Part shown: positions 45,801 to 53,944 of the stretch, piece by piece
How positions within the stretch are numbered: the stretch's first letter is position 1
How the letters are laid out: every line of letters begins with the position of its first letter
Notes under the pieces: model-generated
What the model was told of the DNA's origin: nothing
Database searches by the model: none
Seen by the model: only the letters and a program-made list of their open reading frames with translations
Made by a program: the position numbers and the translations under genes
Assembly: GCF_002777975.1 (NCBI RefSeq)
Contig: NZ_NGVS01000014.1
Location: 140,198-204,197, forward strand
Reading direction: 5' to 3'
Origin: Shewanella carassii
GTDB taxonomy: Bacteria > Pseudomonadota > Gammaproteobacteria > Enterobacterales > Shewanellaceae
DNA length: 64,000 nt

Positions 45801-46050
45801 GCTCCTCGTTGAAACAGCTCCCGCGGCAGCTGATATAGGCAGAAGTGAGGCCTCTCTCCTGTTGTACTTCATAGAGTAAATTTGAAAGGCTTCTAGATAT
45901 TTCAACCGCATAGCGGCTTTTCGTGGCTAGCTGGTAGTTCTGATACAGCTCAAGGATACGAATACAGCCCAACAGACAAAGTACCAGAATGGGTACCAAG
46001 GCGTACAAGAGCAATTTGTGCTTCAGGCTGAATTTGCTGAACACAGACAA
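42823..46050 (-). CDS. NIT-HAMP-PAS-GGDEF-EAL c-di-GMP signalling protein
   Basis: A 1075-residue inner-membrane protein. It has a membrane helix (residues about 12-32) and a large periplasmic nitrate/nitrite-type (NIT) sensor ([15 protein letters not shown]; about 35-400). A second helix near 430, HAMP and PAS ([18 protein letters not shown]; about 505-620) follow. The GGDEF domain has an intact [13 protein letters not shown] (about 711). The EAL domain has [10 protein letters not shown] (about 838) and [24 protein letters not shown]. Both catalytic motifs are intact, so synthesis and breakdown are both possible. The signal may be nitrate, nitrite or a peptide. Confidence 0.93.
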   Translation of the reverse strand: [1075 protein letters not shown]

Positions 46051-46255
46051 GGTCTCCAGGGGGACTTATGAATAAAGAATGAGCTATGACCAATGCTTGG
46101 TTAATAAGCCGTGCGACCTCACATTGTTAGCACAGATAACGGAGGGCGGCGAACCCTTACTGAAGGATTTCTTAAGCTGGTCACGAAATTATTTGTATAG
46201 CGACCTTTGTTTGTAAATAAGTGTTTTATTTGATAAAAAACTGTTTCGCCATCTA
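46051..46255. other. Region between the GGDEF/EAL start and ribB
   Basis: About 205 AT-rich bases that must hold the promoter of the GGDEF/EAL gene. No gene or known RNA seen. Confidence 0.4.
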
Positions 46256-46256
46256 G

Positions 46257-46283
46257 GGTCCACAGGGCAACTCCCCGTGGACC
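46257..46283 (-). terminator. Hairpin after ribB
   Basis: GGTCCAC-A-GGG and CCC-C-GTGGACC around a five-base loop. Located 13 bases after the ribB stop on the minus strand. No strong T-run, so it may act with Rho or as an end-protecting stem. Confidence 0.5.
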
Positions 46284-46295
46284 AATAGCGGGAAC

Positions 46296-46949
46296 TTAGC
46301 CGGCGTTGGCCAGCAGAGATTCACGATAGCTGACAATATCCTCGATGGAGAGAACCGGCAGGTCGTGTTGGGCACCAAAGGCGATGATTTGTGGCAGCTT
46401 GGCCATGGTGCCATCCGGATTGGTCACTTCGCACAGCACTCCGGCGGGTTTTAGGCCTGCCAGTTGCATCAAGTCCACAGTGCCCTCTGTGTGACCGCGG
46501 CGGGTCATCACACCACCGGGCTGAGCCCGCAGCGGATAGACGTGCCCAGGGCGGGCCAGGTCTTCCGGTTTGGCGTTGTCGGCAATGGCGGTCTTGATAG
46601 TCGTCACCCGGTCGGCAGCGGAAACCCCGGTCGTGACTCCGACTTTGGCCTCAATGCTTACGGTAAAGGCAGTGCCGAATTGGCTAGAGTTGTTTTCCAC
46701 CATGGGCGGCAACTGCAGGGCCTTGATTTTCTCGTCGGTAAGGCAGAGACAGACAATGCCGCTGCATTCGCGGATCAGCATCGCCATCTGGGCGTTGGTC
46801 AGGCTCTCGGCGGCGAAGATAAGGTCGCCTTCGTTTTCTCTGTCTTCATCGTCGACCACCAAAACACCGCGGCCTTGACGCAATGCTTTGAGGGCGGTTT
46901 CGACTCTTTCAATCGGGGTGCCAAAAGGCGCTAATAATGACTGATTCAT
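46296..46949 (-). CDS. ribB: 3,4-dihydroxy-2-butanone-4-phosphate synthase RibB
   Basis: A 217-residue enzyme making the four-carbon precursor of riboflavin from ribulose 5-phosphate. It has [75 protein letters not shown] and [16 protein letters not shown]. The ATG at 46949 gives the exact family length, with AAGGAT upstream; the longer frame enters the leader. It is a monofunctional RibB without the RibA domain and is controlled by the FMN riboswitch upstream. Confidence 0.96.
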   Translation of the reverse strand: MNQSLLAPFGTPIERVETALKALRQGRGVLVVDDEDRENEGDLIFAAESLTNAQMAMLIRECSGIVCLCLTDEKIKALQLPPMVENNSSQFGTAFTVSIEAKVGVTTGVSAADRVTTIKTAIADNAKPEDLARPGHVYPLRAQPGGVMTRRGHTEGTVDLMQLAGLKPAGVLCEVTNPDGTMAKLPQIIAFGAQHDLPVLSIEDIVSYRESLLANAG

Positions 46950-47014
46950 GGTAAAAATCCTTAAATTACGGCTTGGGTTTTCCAGAATCAGGGCAAAGAA
47001 AGGAATAGTGGGCC

Positions 47015-47033
47015 TCTCTGCCGCTGGCAGAGA
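47015..47033 (-). terminator. Expression-platform hairpin in the ribB leader
   Basis: TCTCTGCC-GCT-GGCAGAGA, a perfect 8-bp stem between the FMN aptamer and ribB, followed on the minus strand by a moderately T-rich stretch. It may be the riboswitch's conditional terminator; the actual mechanism is not proven. Confidence 0.45.
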
Positions 47034-47076
47034 CGTATCACTAAACGGATCGCCTCGCGGCAATCTGATTCTCTTT

Positions 47077-47244
47077 CATCCGGACTGAGCCATCTAAATG
47101 GCAACACCGTCGGCTCTGGAATAGTCACGCTAGGTCGTGATGACACCAGATCTGCTGACCCCGCCAAAGTCTGGCGGGCGCTCGCGGGCTTTCATGTCGC
47201 TGACACGATTTACCGCCGGTGGGGAATTTCACCCCGCCCTGAGA
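47077..47244 (-). promoter_or_regulatory. FMN riboswitch (RFN element) of ribB
   Basis: The minus strand reads, in order, TTCTCAGGGCGGGGTGAAAT, CCCCACCGGCGGTA, AGCCCGCGAGCGC, GGTCAGCAGATCTGGTG, CCAGAGCCGACGGT and AGTCCGGATG. These are all the conserved RFN blocks. FMN binding represses ribB in known cases. Confidence 0.95.
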
Positions 47245-47251
47245 ATTGACC

Positions 47252-47306
47252 TGTCACTTGTATGTGGCAGGCGGCACCAGCATGCGCCTGTTACATACAA
47301 ATGACA
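47252..47306. repeat. Long imperfect hairpin upstream of the FMN riboswitch
   Basis: TGTCACTTGTATGT (47252-47265) matches the complement of ACATACAAATGACA (47293-47306) at 13 of 14 positions. The stem continues through two G-T pairs and CAGGCG/CGCCTG, giving about 22 bp around an 11-base loop. On the minus strand TTGTCA (47302-47307) and CATGCT (47279-47284), 17 bases apart, could form a ribB promoter inside it. Confidence 0.55.
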
Positions 47307-47469
47307 AGCGGACAGGGTCACATTTTCTGCGGGTGAAGGGGAGCCTTAGAGATCCGGACTCGGGCGCCAGGGCTTGCCGTTGGCGCCGGTCGGCGTCACT
47401 ATATGCAGACGGCCTGTAGTCGAGGGAGTAGGCCGTTGATATTAACGCTTCTCAGGCTAAGGAAGAGTG

Positions 47470-49608
47470 ATGAGTCGAGCAGGATCCCTGATGTTGGTTT
47501 TAGGCACAGCCTTGTGGCTGTGCGGATGCAGTGGAATGAATTCAGAAAATAAGCTGGTGGCACCGGTTGCCGAAAAACGTCCCCACACCATGAGTCTTCA
47601 CGGTGTAACCAGGACAGACGACTATTATTGGTTGCGTGACGATGAGCGCAAGGCCCCGGACGTTATCGACTATCTGGAGCGGGAAAACGCCTATACCGCC
47701 GCGCGTCTTAAGCCTTGGGAACCGCTGAAACAGAAACTGTTTAAAGAGCTGACCTCCAGGCTGGAGCAGGATGAAAGCAGCGTGCCATATCGCTGGCATA
47801 ACCATTGGTATTATCGCCGTTTCGAGGCCGGGCTGGAGTATCCGGTGATCGCCAGAAGCCGTGAGCTCAATGGTGAAGAGCAGTTGCTGCTAGATGTTAA
47901 CCGGCGCGCCGAGGGGCAGGAGTTTTACGCCCTGGGCGGAGTGTCTGTCAGCCCGGATGAGCAGATACTGGCCTTTGCCGAGGATACCCTCAGCCGCCGT
48001 ATTTACAGCGTCTATTTTAAAGATCTTGCCTCCGGGGAACTGCTTGCCGACAAGCTGACGGGCGTCGATGGACGGGTGGTCTGGAGCAATGACAACCGTT
48101 ATGTGTTCTATATCGCTAAAGACCCACAGACCCTGCTGGGATACCAGGTTTTCCGGCACAAGCTGGGAAGCCCCCAGAGTGAGGATCTGCTGGTTTATGA
48201 AGAGCAGGACGATACCTTCTATATCTCCCTCGGCAAGAGTCTGGATGAATCCCTGATTGTATTGCACCACGAGAGCACCACGACCAGTGAAGTTTCCCTG
48301 CTCGATGCCAACGCCCCGCTCGGCGAATTCCGGGCGTTTCTGCCACGGGAAGAGGGCCACGAATACAGCATCGCCAAGCGTGGTGATGAATTCTTCATCC
48401 TCAGCAACTGGCAGGCGACCAATTTCAGGCTGATGAAAACCACGGCTGCCGATGCCGGCGACAAGCGCAAGTGGCAGCAGGTACTGGCCCATGATCCCGA
48501 GGTGCGCCTCGAAGATCTGTTATTGCTGGACGATTATCTGATAGTACAGAGCCGCAGCCAGGGGCTGAGCCAGATCAAGGTCTATCCCCATACCGATCTC
48601 AGCCGGGGCTATGAATTGACCTTTGATGATCCGGCCTATGTGGTTGGTCTGGATATCAATCCCAGCCAGCACAGTCGCGAACTGAGGTTATATTACTCGA
48701 GCCCGACTACCCCCGAGAGTATTTACAGTTATCAACTGGATAAGCCGGGCGAGCGTAAACTGCTCAAACAGGAAAAGGTGTTGGGGGACTTCGAGCCCGG
48801 CAACTATCAGGCCGAGCGCTTGTTGATCCCGGCCCGTGATGGTGCCCAGGTGCCCGTGACTCTGGTGTATCGCAAGGATAAGTTCCGTAAAGACGGCAGC
48901 AACCCGCTGTATCAGTACGGTTATGGTGCCTACGGCCATATCATAGAGCCGGACTTCGACGCCTCTGTTCTAAGCCTGCTGGATCGCGGCGTGGTCTATG
49001 CCATTGCCCATGTCCGGGGCGGAGAGATGCTCGGCAGGCCTTGGTACGATGATGGCAGGCTGTTTAATAAACGAAACAGTTTCAATGACTTTGAAGACAC
49101 TACCCGAGCACTTTTGGATCTGGGTTATGCCGCACCCGGCAAAGTGGTTGCCGCCGGAGGCAGTGCCGGTGGTTTATTGATGGGTGCCGTGGTCAATCAG
49201 GCTCCGGATCTTTACCTGGCGGTGGCCGCCCATGTGCCCTTTGTGGATATAGTCACCACAATGCTCGATGAGTCGATTCCGCTGACGACCAATGAATATG
49301 ATGAGTGGGGCAACCCCAATGACAAGCCCTACTTTGACTATATGCTGAGCTACTCGCCTTATGACAACATTCGCCATCAGGCCTACCCGCATCTGTTGGT
49401 GACCACAGGGCTGCACGACTCTCAGGTGCAGTATTTTGAGCCGGCCAAGTGGGTGGCCAAACTCAGGGATTATAAGACGGACGACAATCTGCTGCTGTTA
49501 CAGACGGATATGGAGGCCGGCCATGGCGGCAAGAGCGGACGTTTCCGGCAATTTGAAGATACCGCGCTGGAATATGCCTTCTTCCTCGGCCTGTTGGGAC
49601 TGGAATGA
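47470..49608 (+). CDS. Prolyl oligopeptidase family S9A (oligopeptidase B-like), predicted lipoprotein
   Basis: A 712-residue serine peptidase. The N-terminus is a lipoprotein signal (LMLVLGTALWLCGC, lipid Cys near residue 20), unusual since oligopeptidase B is normally cytosolic. A beta-propeller half (residues about 70-420) precedes the catalytic domain with YGYGAYG, AGGSAGGLLMGAV (Ser near 562), TGLHDSQVQYFEPAKW (Asp) and EAGHGGKSGR (His near 684). All three are intact. It would cleave basic-residue peptides at the envelope. The ATG at 47470 is favoured by GGAAG upstream. Confidence 0.88.
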   Translation: MSRAGSLMLVLGTALWLCGCSGMNSENKLVAPVAEKRPHTMSLHGVTRTDDYYWLRDDERKAPDVIDYLERENAYTAARLKPWEPLKQKLFKELTSRLEQDESSVPYRWHNHWYYRRFEAGLEYPVIARSRELNGEEQLLLDVNRRAEGQEFYALGGVSVSPDEQILAFAEDTLSRRIYSVYFKDLASGELLADKLTGVDGRVVWSNDNRYVFYIAKDPQTLLGYQVFRHKLGSPQSEDLLVYEEQDDTFYISLGKSLDESLIVLHHESTTTSEVSLLDANAPLGEFRAFLPREEGHEYSIAKRGDEFFILSNWQATNFRLMKTTAADAGDKRKWQQVLAHDPEVRLEDLLLLDDYLIVQSRSQGLSQIKVYPHTDLSRGYELTFDDPAYVVGLDINPSQHSRELRLYYSSPTTPESIYSYQLDKPGERKLLKQEKVLGDFEPGNYQAERLLIPARDGAQVPVTLVYRKDKFRKDGSNPLYQYGYGAYGHIIEPDFDASVLSLLDRGVVYAIAHVRGGEMLGRPWYDDGRLFNKRNSFNDFEDTTRALLDLGYAAPGKVVAAGGSAGGLLMGAVVNQAPDLYLAVAAHVPFVDIVTTMLDESIPLTTNEYDEWGNPNDKPYFDYMLSYSPYDNIRHQAYPHLLVTTGLHDSQVQYFEPAKWVAKLRDYKTDDNLLLLQTDMEAGHGGKSGRFRQFEDTALEYAFFLGLLGLE

Positions 49609-49880
49609 GTGGTGATAACTGGCAGCTGTATATCCTGCGCTGCGCCGGGGGCGAACTGTACACAGGGATCACCAAGGATGTGACCCGGCGCCTGCAGGAG
49701 CATCAGAGTGGCGGCCCCAAAGCCGCCAAATATCTGCGTGGTCGCGGGCCTTTGCAACTCGTTTATCGTGAAGAGATTGGCAGCCACGGTGATGCCTTAC
49801 GGCGGGAAATGGCGGTAAAAAAGCTGAGCAAGCGCGCCAAACTGAGTTTGATTGCGAAGTCCGCAGCTATGCCGGGGTGA
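49605..49880 (+). CDS. GIY-YIG domain protein (YhbQ-like)
   Basis: A 91-residue single-domain protein. WQLYILRCAGGELYTGITKDVTRRLQEHQSG contains the YIL and YTG halves of GIY-YIG with the conserved Arg. REEIGSHGDALRREMAVKKLSKRAKLSLI provides the Glu and basic tail. It overlaps the peptidase stop by 4 bases. Members are small nucleases of uncertain role. Confidence 0.9.
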   Translation: MSGDNWQLYILRCAGGELYTGITKDVTRRLQEHQSGGPKAAKYLRGRGPLQLVYREEIGSHGDALRREMAVKKLSKRAKLSLIAKSAAMPG

Positions 49881-50307
49881 GTGACCTTAAAAAAGAAAAA
49901 GGAGCAGGAGCGCCAATGGCCGGGCCATTACAGCGGGCGCTTCCTGCGGTCGGGAAGAGGGTCCCCAAGGAGGGGGTGATGGCTCATCGGCGATGGCCCA
50001 TCAGCAAGATAGTGACAAAGAGCCGCGGCCGGCGAGTTTCACAACGCCAGTCGACGACTGTTTCTCTTATCAGCTAAAGCAGAAAATATGCCAAAATATA
50101 ACACATTGTTTATATTTGTTATTTTTGCGGCCACCTTGCAGCAAGTGTCCGCACTAGTGTCCTCTTTCCTTAAAAAGTGACCGATTTGGCTATATCGGGT
50201 GTCCGCCGGACACTCGGCTCAATCAGGGACTGAGCCTCAGTTTGTAAGCGCCCGGAGATCGCCGGCGAATAAACCAATGTCAGGCAGAAAATCTGGAGAT
50301 GAGATAG
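49881..50307. other. 427-bp intergenic region with GTGTCC repeats
   Basis: The left half is GC-rich with a CATCG-G-CGATG stem-loop near 49985. The right half is AT-rich with AGTGTCC copies at 50144 and 50156 and the palindrome at 50199-50213. A 66-codon basic open frame at 49877 lacks gene features and is not called. Confidence 0.5.
50199..50213. promoter_or_regulatory. Candidate operator GTGTCC-GCC-GGACAC
   Basis: A perfect 6-bp dyad with a 3-base spacer, 94 bases before the methyltransferase start. The same half-site occurs twice more as a direct repeat at 50145-50150 and 50157-50162. Confidence 0.4.
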
Positions 50308-51102
50308 ATGAAAGGGATAGATCATCAGAAAGAGTACCAAAGGCTGAATCAGCTGGCCTGGAATGAGCGTACCAAGTTACATCTGCAGTCAGAGTTTTAT
50401 GACGTTAAGGGTTTTCTCAGTGGTCGCAGTTCGTTGCGGGAAATAGAGCTGGCGGAACTATCGGTAAAGGGCAAGTCCTTGCTGCATCTCCAGTGTCACT
50501 TTGGTCTAGATACCCTCTCCTGGGCCAGGGAAGGTGCCGCCAGTGTCGCAGGTCTGGATTTGTCTGACGAGGCCATTACCAGCGCCCGCCAACTGGCGGA
50601 GCAAGCCGCTATCGACGCCGAGTTTGTTTGTGGCGACCTCTATCAGGCGCCGGCTTTGCTGCAGCGCCAATTCGATCTCGTGTATGTCTCTTATGGCGCG
50701 CTGGTTTGGTTGCCGGATCTACATCGCTGGGCAGAAACTGTGAGTGCTTGCCTTAAGCCGGGCGGTGAACTCTACCTGGCCGAGTTCCATCCATTGCAGG
50801 CATTGTTTGACGGTTATGACTACTTCCACACAGGTAAGGCCGATGTAGAGTTGGAGGGCAGCTATACCGAGAATGCTCAGGAAGCACAGCATACCACGGT
50901 TTGTTGGTCACACGCCCTGAGTGATGTCATCAGCGCCTTGTTGGCCAATGGTTTGCAGTTGCGGGCTTTTCGCGAGTATGACTTCAGTCCCTATGACTGT
51001 TTCGAGGGCTTGCAGGAGGATACGCCGGGGCGTTTCAGGTTATATCATCAAGGCAAGGCCATTCCCTTGGTCTACAGTTTGAGAGCGGTCAAGGAAGACT
51101 AA
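50308..51102 (+). CDS. Class I SAM-dependent methyltransferase
   Basis: A 264-residue methyltransferase. SAM-binding motif I reads LLHLQCHFGLDTLSWAREGA (residues about 60-80), with acidic VAGLDLSDEAI and VCGDLY, then FDLVYVSYGALVWLPDLHRWAE. The HFG-x-D variant is typical of a Methyltransf_25/11 subgroup; the substrate is unknown. GGAGATGAGATAG lies before the ATG. Single gene followed by a terminator. Confidence 0.85.
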   Translation: MKGIDHQKEYQRLNQLAWNERTKLHLQSEFYDVKGFLSGRSSLREIELAELSVKGKSLLHLQCHFGLDTLSWAREGAASVAGLDLSDEAITSARQLAEQAAIDAEFVCGDLYQAPALLQRQFDLVYVSYGALVWLPDLHRWAETVSACLKPGGELYLAEFHPLQALFDGYDYFHTGKADVELEGSYTENAQEAQHTTVCWSHALSDVISALLANGLQLRAFREYDFSPYDCFEGLQEDTPGRFRLYHQGKAIPLVYSLRAVKED

Positions 51103-51104
51103 AG

Positions 51105-51128
51105 AAACAGGGCCTAAAGGCCCTGTTT
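51105..51128 (+). terminator. Terminator of the methyltransferase gene
   Basis: AAACAGGGCC-TAAA-GGCCCTGTTT, a 10-bp perfect stem three bases after the stop, ending in TTTAA. Could also work for the opposite strand. Confidence 0.8.
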
Positions 51129-51174
51129 AAACTGTATTTTATCTCAGGCGTGAGAATCGTTTGGTTTGCTGAAC

Positions 51175-52332
51175 TTACCAGGCCAGCTCAAGGATTTCAC
51201 GGCTGCTGTCCAGACCAAGATCGCCGGTTTCAGATAAGGCGGTCATGCCGTGGGCTTCCAGTGCGGCAACGACATCGGCGATACGTTCTTGCGGCACATC
51301 ATAGTCGCGCAGACGAGTCTTGAGGCCGACCTGTTCAAAGAAGGCCTGAGTGGCTGCAATGGCTTGCTCGATACGGCTGTCTTCATCACCCGAAGTGATA
51401 TCCCAAACCCGCTCGGCATATTGCAGCAGTTTGGCGCGTTTCTGTTCCTTGCGCACCCGCCATACAGAGGGCAGGACTACGGCCAGCGTTTGCGCATGAT
51501 CTATGCCGAACATGGCGGTCAGTTCGTGGCCTATCATATGAGTGGTCCAGTCTGCCGGTACGCCGCTGCCTATCATGCCGTTGAGCGCCGAGGTGGCACT
51601 CCACACCAGGTTGGCGCGGGCATCATAGTTTTCCGGCTCGGCCACGGTGACAGGGCCCACTTCAATCAGGGTCTTCAGTATGCCTTCGGCCATTCTATCC
51701 TGAACTCTGGCATCCACGGGGAAGGTGACGTATTGCTCGACCACGTGTACGAAAGAGTCGACTACGCCGTTGGCGACCTGGATCTTCGGCAAACTGAAAG
51801 TCAGGCTGGGATCCAGCACGGAGAATACCGGGAAGCTCTGTGGATGAGTCACGGGGAACTTGCCACCCTGATGGCTAATCACGGCAAAGGCATTCATTTC
51901 TGAGCCTGTGGCCGGCAGTGTCGCTACCGTACCGACGGGCAGTACCTCTGTCACAGGAACCGGGTTGAAACCGTGATGCAGCAAGCTGCTGCTGTCGCCA
52001 TCGAATTTTGCCGCCAGGGCAATAAACTTGGTGCCGTCCATCACTGAACCGCCACCGACGGCCAACAGAAAGTCGATGGATTCGCGCCGCGCCAGCTCGG
52101 CAGCTCTGGCCAGGGTGTCATATTTGGGGTTGGCCTCAATGCCACCGAACTCAAACACAACGCGGTCGCCCAGCGCGGTTATGACCTTATCCAGGGTGCC
52201 GAAGCGTTTGACACTGCCACCGCCGTAAGTCACCAGCACTCTGGCATTCGTCGGTACCAGTTGATCCAGTTCTGCCAGTCTGTCTTTACCAAATACTATG
52301 TGGGTAGGATTGCGATAGTCGAAATTGAGCAT
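51175..52332 (-). CDS. yqhD: Iron-containing NADPH-dependent aldehyde reductase YqhD
   Basis: A 385-residue Fe/Zn alcohol dehydrogenase. It has GGGSVKRFG (cofactor), LLAVGGGSVMDGTKFIA, TLPATGSEMNAFAVI, and the metal-binding TTHMIGHELTAMFGIDHAQTLAVVLPSVW. The length and opening LNFDYRNPTHIVFGKDRLAEL match YqhD, which detoxifies short aldehydes. Divergent from the AraC gene, whose product (YqhC-like) controls yqhD in E. coli. Confidence 0.93.
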   Translation of the reverse strand: MLNFDYRNPTHIVFGKDRLAELDQLVPTNARVLVTYGGGSVKRFGTLDKVITALGDRVVFEFGGIEANPKYDTLARAAELARRESIDFLLAVGGGSVMDGTKFIALAAKFDGDSSSLLHHGFNPVPVTEVLPVGTVATLPATGSEMNAFAVISHQGGKFPVTHPQSFPVFSVLDPSLTFSLPKIQVANGVVDSFVHVVEQYVTFPVDARVQDRMAEGILKTLIEVGPVTVAEPENYDARANLVWSATSALNGMIGSGVPADWTTHMIGHELTAMFGIDHAQTLAVVLPSVWRVRKEQKRAKLLQYAERVWDITSGDEDSRIEQAIAATQAFFEQVGLKTRLRDYDVPQERIADVVAALEAHGMTALSETGDLGLDSSREILELAW

Positions 52333-52525
52333 GATATTTCTCTCTTCTACAGCCGAAAAACTATGCTGTCATCTTAGTCCCCTCAGCTTGGATTGAAATA
52401 CACATTGCTGGAGCATTTATGCCTATTCCTGCCTAAATTGGTTAATAGGGGCTTGAATATGGCTATTTTGATGCTTTTTTCTGTAATAGTGCTAGCATCC
52501 AACCCATTGAAGGTTGGAGAGTGTT

Positions 52526-53395
52526 ATGAGTGATATTGCAGCCTTAATGGCGGCCCTGGCGGTGGATGAAGGGGTCAACAGCACCAGCCTGCCAGGGGTG
52601 CATCTGTTTCGCAGTTCGGCCTATGGTAGCCGTGGCCCCATGTGTTATTCCCAAGGGATCATGATAGTCGGCCAGGGGCGTAAGCGTGTCTATCTCGAAG
52701 ATAAGATCTATGACTATGACCCGCAGAACACCTTGGTGATGACAGTGCCTATGCCTGTGGAGTGTGAAACCTTTGCTTCCGAGGAAGAGCCGGTATTGGT
52801 ACTCATGGTGGATATAGATCTGCAGCAACTGAACCAGTTGATCCGCATGATGGATCAACACCACAAGGTGCCCAAGGATCTCGATGATGCTCGTCAGAGC
52901 GGCTTCTTTGTTGCCGCCAACAGCGAAGACATGCTCTGCTGTGTCGAGCGTTTGCTGCTGGCTCTGCAGTCGCCGTTGGAAGCCGAGGTCTTGGGTCAGG
53001 CCATGGTGCAGGAGTTGCTGTTTCGGGTATTGGCTTCCGACAATGCGGCGCCTTTATATGCGCTGGCGCTCAGTCATACCCGTTTATCCCGGATAGAGAA
53101 GGCACTCAAATATCTGCATCAGAACTATCGTGAAAGTGTGGAGGTAGAGCAGCTGGCCGAGTTGGTCAACATGAGCCCCTCGGCATTTCATCGCTGTTTC
53201 AAGGAGGTCACGGCCTCATCGCCCATTCAGTACTTGAAGAAGATCCGCCTCAATAAGGCCAAAGAGCTGCTGCAAAGACAGCGCCTCAAGGTGAAGGAAG
53301 CGGCACTGGAAGTGGGCTATGAGAGCCCGGCCCAATTCAGCCGGGAGTTCAAGCGTTACTTCGACCAGAGTCCGGTAGAGGTTGCCCGTTTGTAG
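52526..53395 (+). CDS. AraC-family regulator (YqhC-like)
   Basis: A 289-residue regulator. The N-terminal domain matches the AraC_N type (CYSQGIMIVGQGRKRVYLEDKIYDYDP and PMPVECETFASEEEPVL). Two C-terminal HTH motifs are present (VEVEQLAELVNMSPSAFHRCFKEVT and VKEAALEVGYESPAQFSREFKRYFDQSP). The ATG at 52526 has GGAGA 5 bases upstream. Divergent from yqhD with about 190 bases between, so it probably activates yqhD in response to aldehydes. Confidence 0.9.
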   Translation: MSDIAALMAALAVDEGVNSTSLPGVHLFRSSAYGSRGPMCYSQGIMIVGQGRKRVYLEDKIYDYDPQNTLVMTVPMPVECETFASEEEPVLVLMVDIDLQQLNQLIRMMDQHHKVPKDLDDARQSGFFVAANSEDMLCCVERLLLALQSPLEAEVLGQAMVQELLFRVLASDNAAPLYALALSHTRLSRIEKALKYLHQNYRESVEVEQLAELVNMSPSAFHRCFKEVTASSPIQYLKKIRLNKAKELLQRQRLKVKEAALEVGYESPAQFSREFKRYFDQSPVEVARL

Positions 53396-53398
53396 TTG

Positions 53399-53944
53399 TC
53401 AGGGGCGAGGGGTCCAGTGGGTCTTCCTTACTGTTACTTCTCCCGTATCTGGTTGATATTCCATGATCAGTGTCTCTTCATTTCGCTGAATAAAGTACAC
53501 GGAACGATAGGTGCAGATATTGGGGTCCTGACTATAGGTGTAAGCAATATCGACATTGGCTTTGGGCAGATCGACATCTTCCACATAGGCAATGCTGAGG
53601 TCGGTATCTGTGAGGCCATGCCATAACTGTTCGCAGGCGTTGAAAATATGGGTATCTTTGCCTGTGGTGGCATAGGGCCAGCCATTGGCACTGGAATCGA
53701 CGCTGCCGTCACCAAAGCTGGCGAGATTGTCGATGGCGCCCTGATATCCCTTGGCCAGATAGCCGCTGTGATAGAGTTTTACCGCAGATTCAAAGGCGGC
53801 ATATTGGCCTTTAAGCACCTGTTCTGTGGCATCGTTGCGCAAGTTGATGAATTTAGGTGCTGCAACAACAGCTAGGATCCCGAGAATGATAATGACGACT
53901 ATCAGTTCAATCAGGGTAAATCCCTGATATCGAGTTACTTTCAT
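53399..53944 (-). CDS. MSHA-like type IV prepilin
   Basis: A 181-residue pilin. The prepilin leader MKVTRYQG is cleaved before Phe, followed by FTLIELIVVIIILGILAVVAAPKFINLRNDATEQ, the MshA-type hydrophobic stalk. The globular part includes QGAIDNLASFGDGSVDSSANGWPYATTG and two Cys (NACEQLW, NICTY) likely to form a disulfide. No other pilus gene is adjacent, so it is an orphan minor or alternative pilin. Confidence 0.88.
   Translation of the reverse strand: MKVTRYQGFTLIELIVVIIILGILAVVAAPKFINLRNDATEQVLKGQYAAFESAVKLYHSGYLAKGYQGAIDNLASFGDGSVDSSANGWPYATTGKDTHIFNACEQLWHGLTDTDLSIAYVEDVDLPKANVDIAYTYSQDPNICTYRSVYFIQRNEETLIMEYQPDTGEVTVRKTHWTPRP

Noticed and set aside
49877-50077. 66-codon basic open frame after the GIY-YIG gene
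   Set aside because: No ribosome site, no family resemblance, and it runs through a GC-rich hairpin region.
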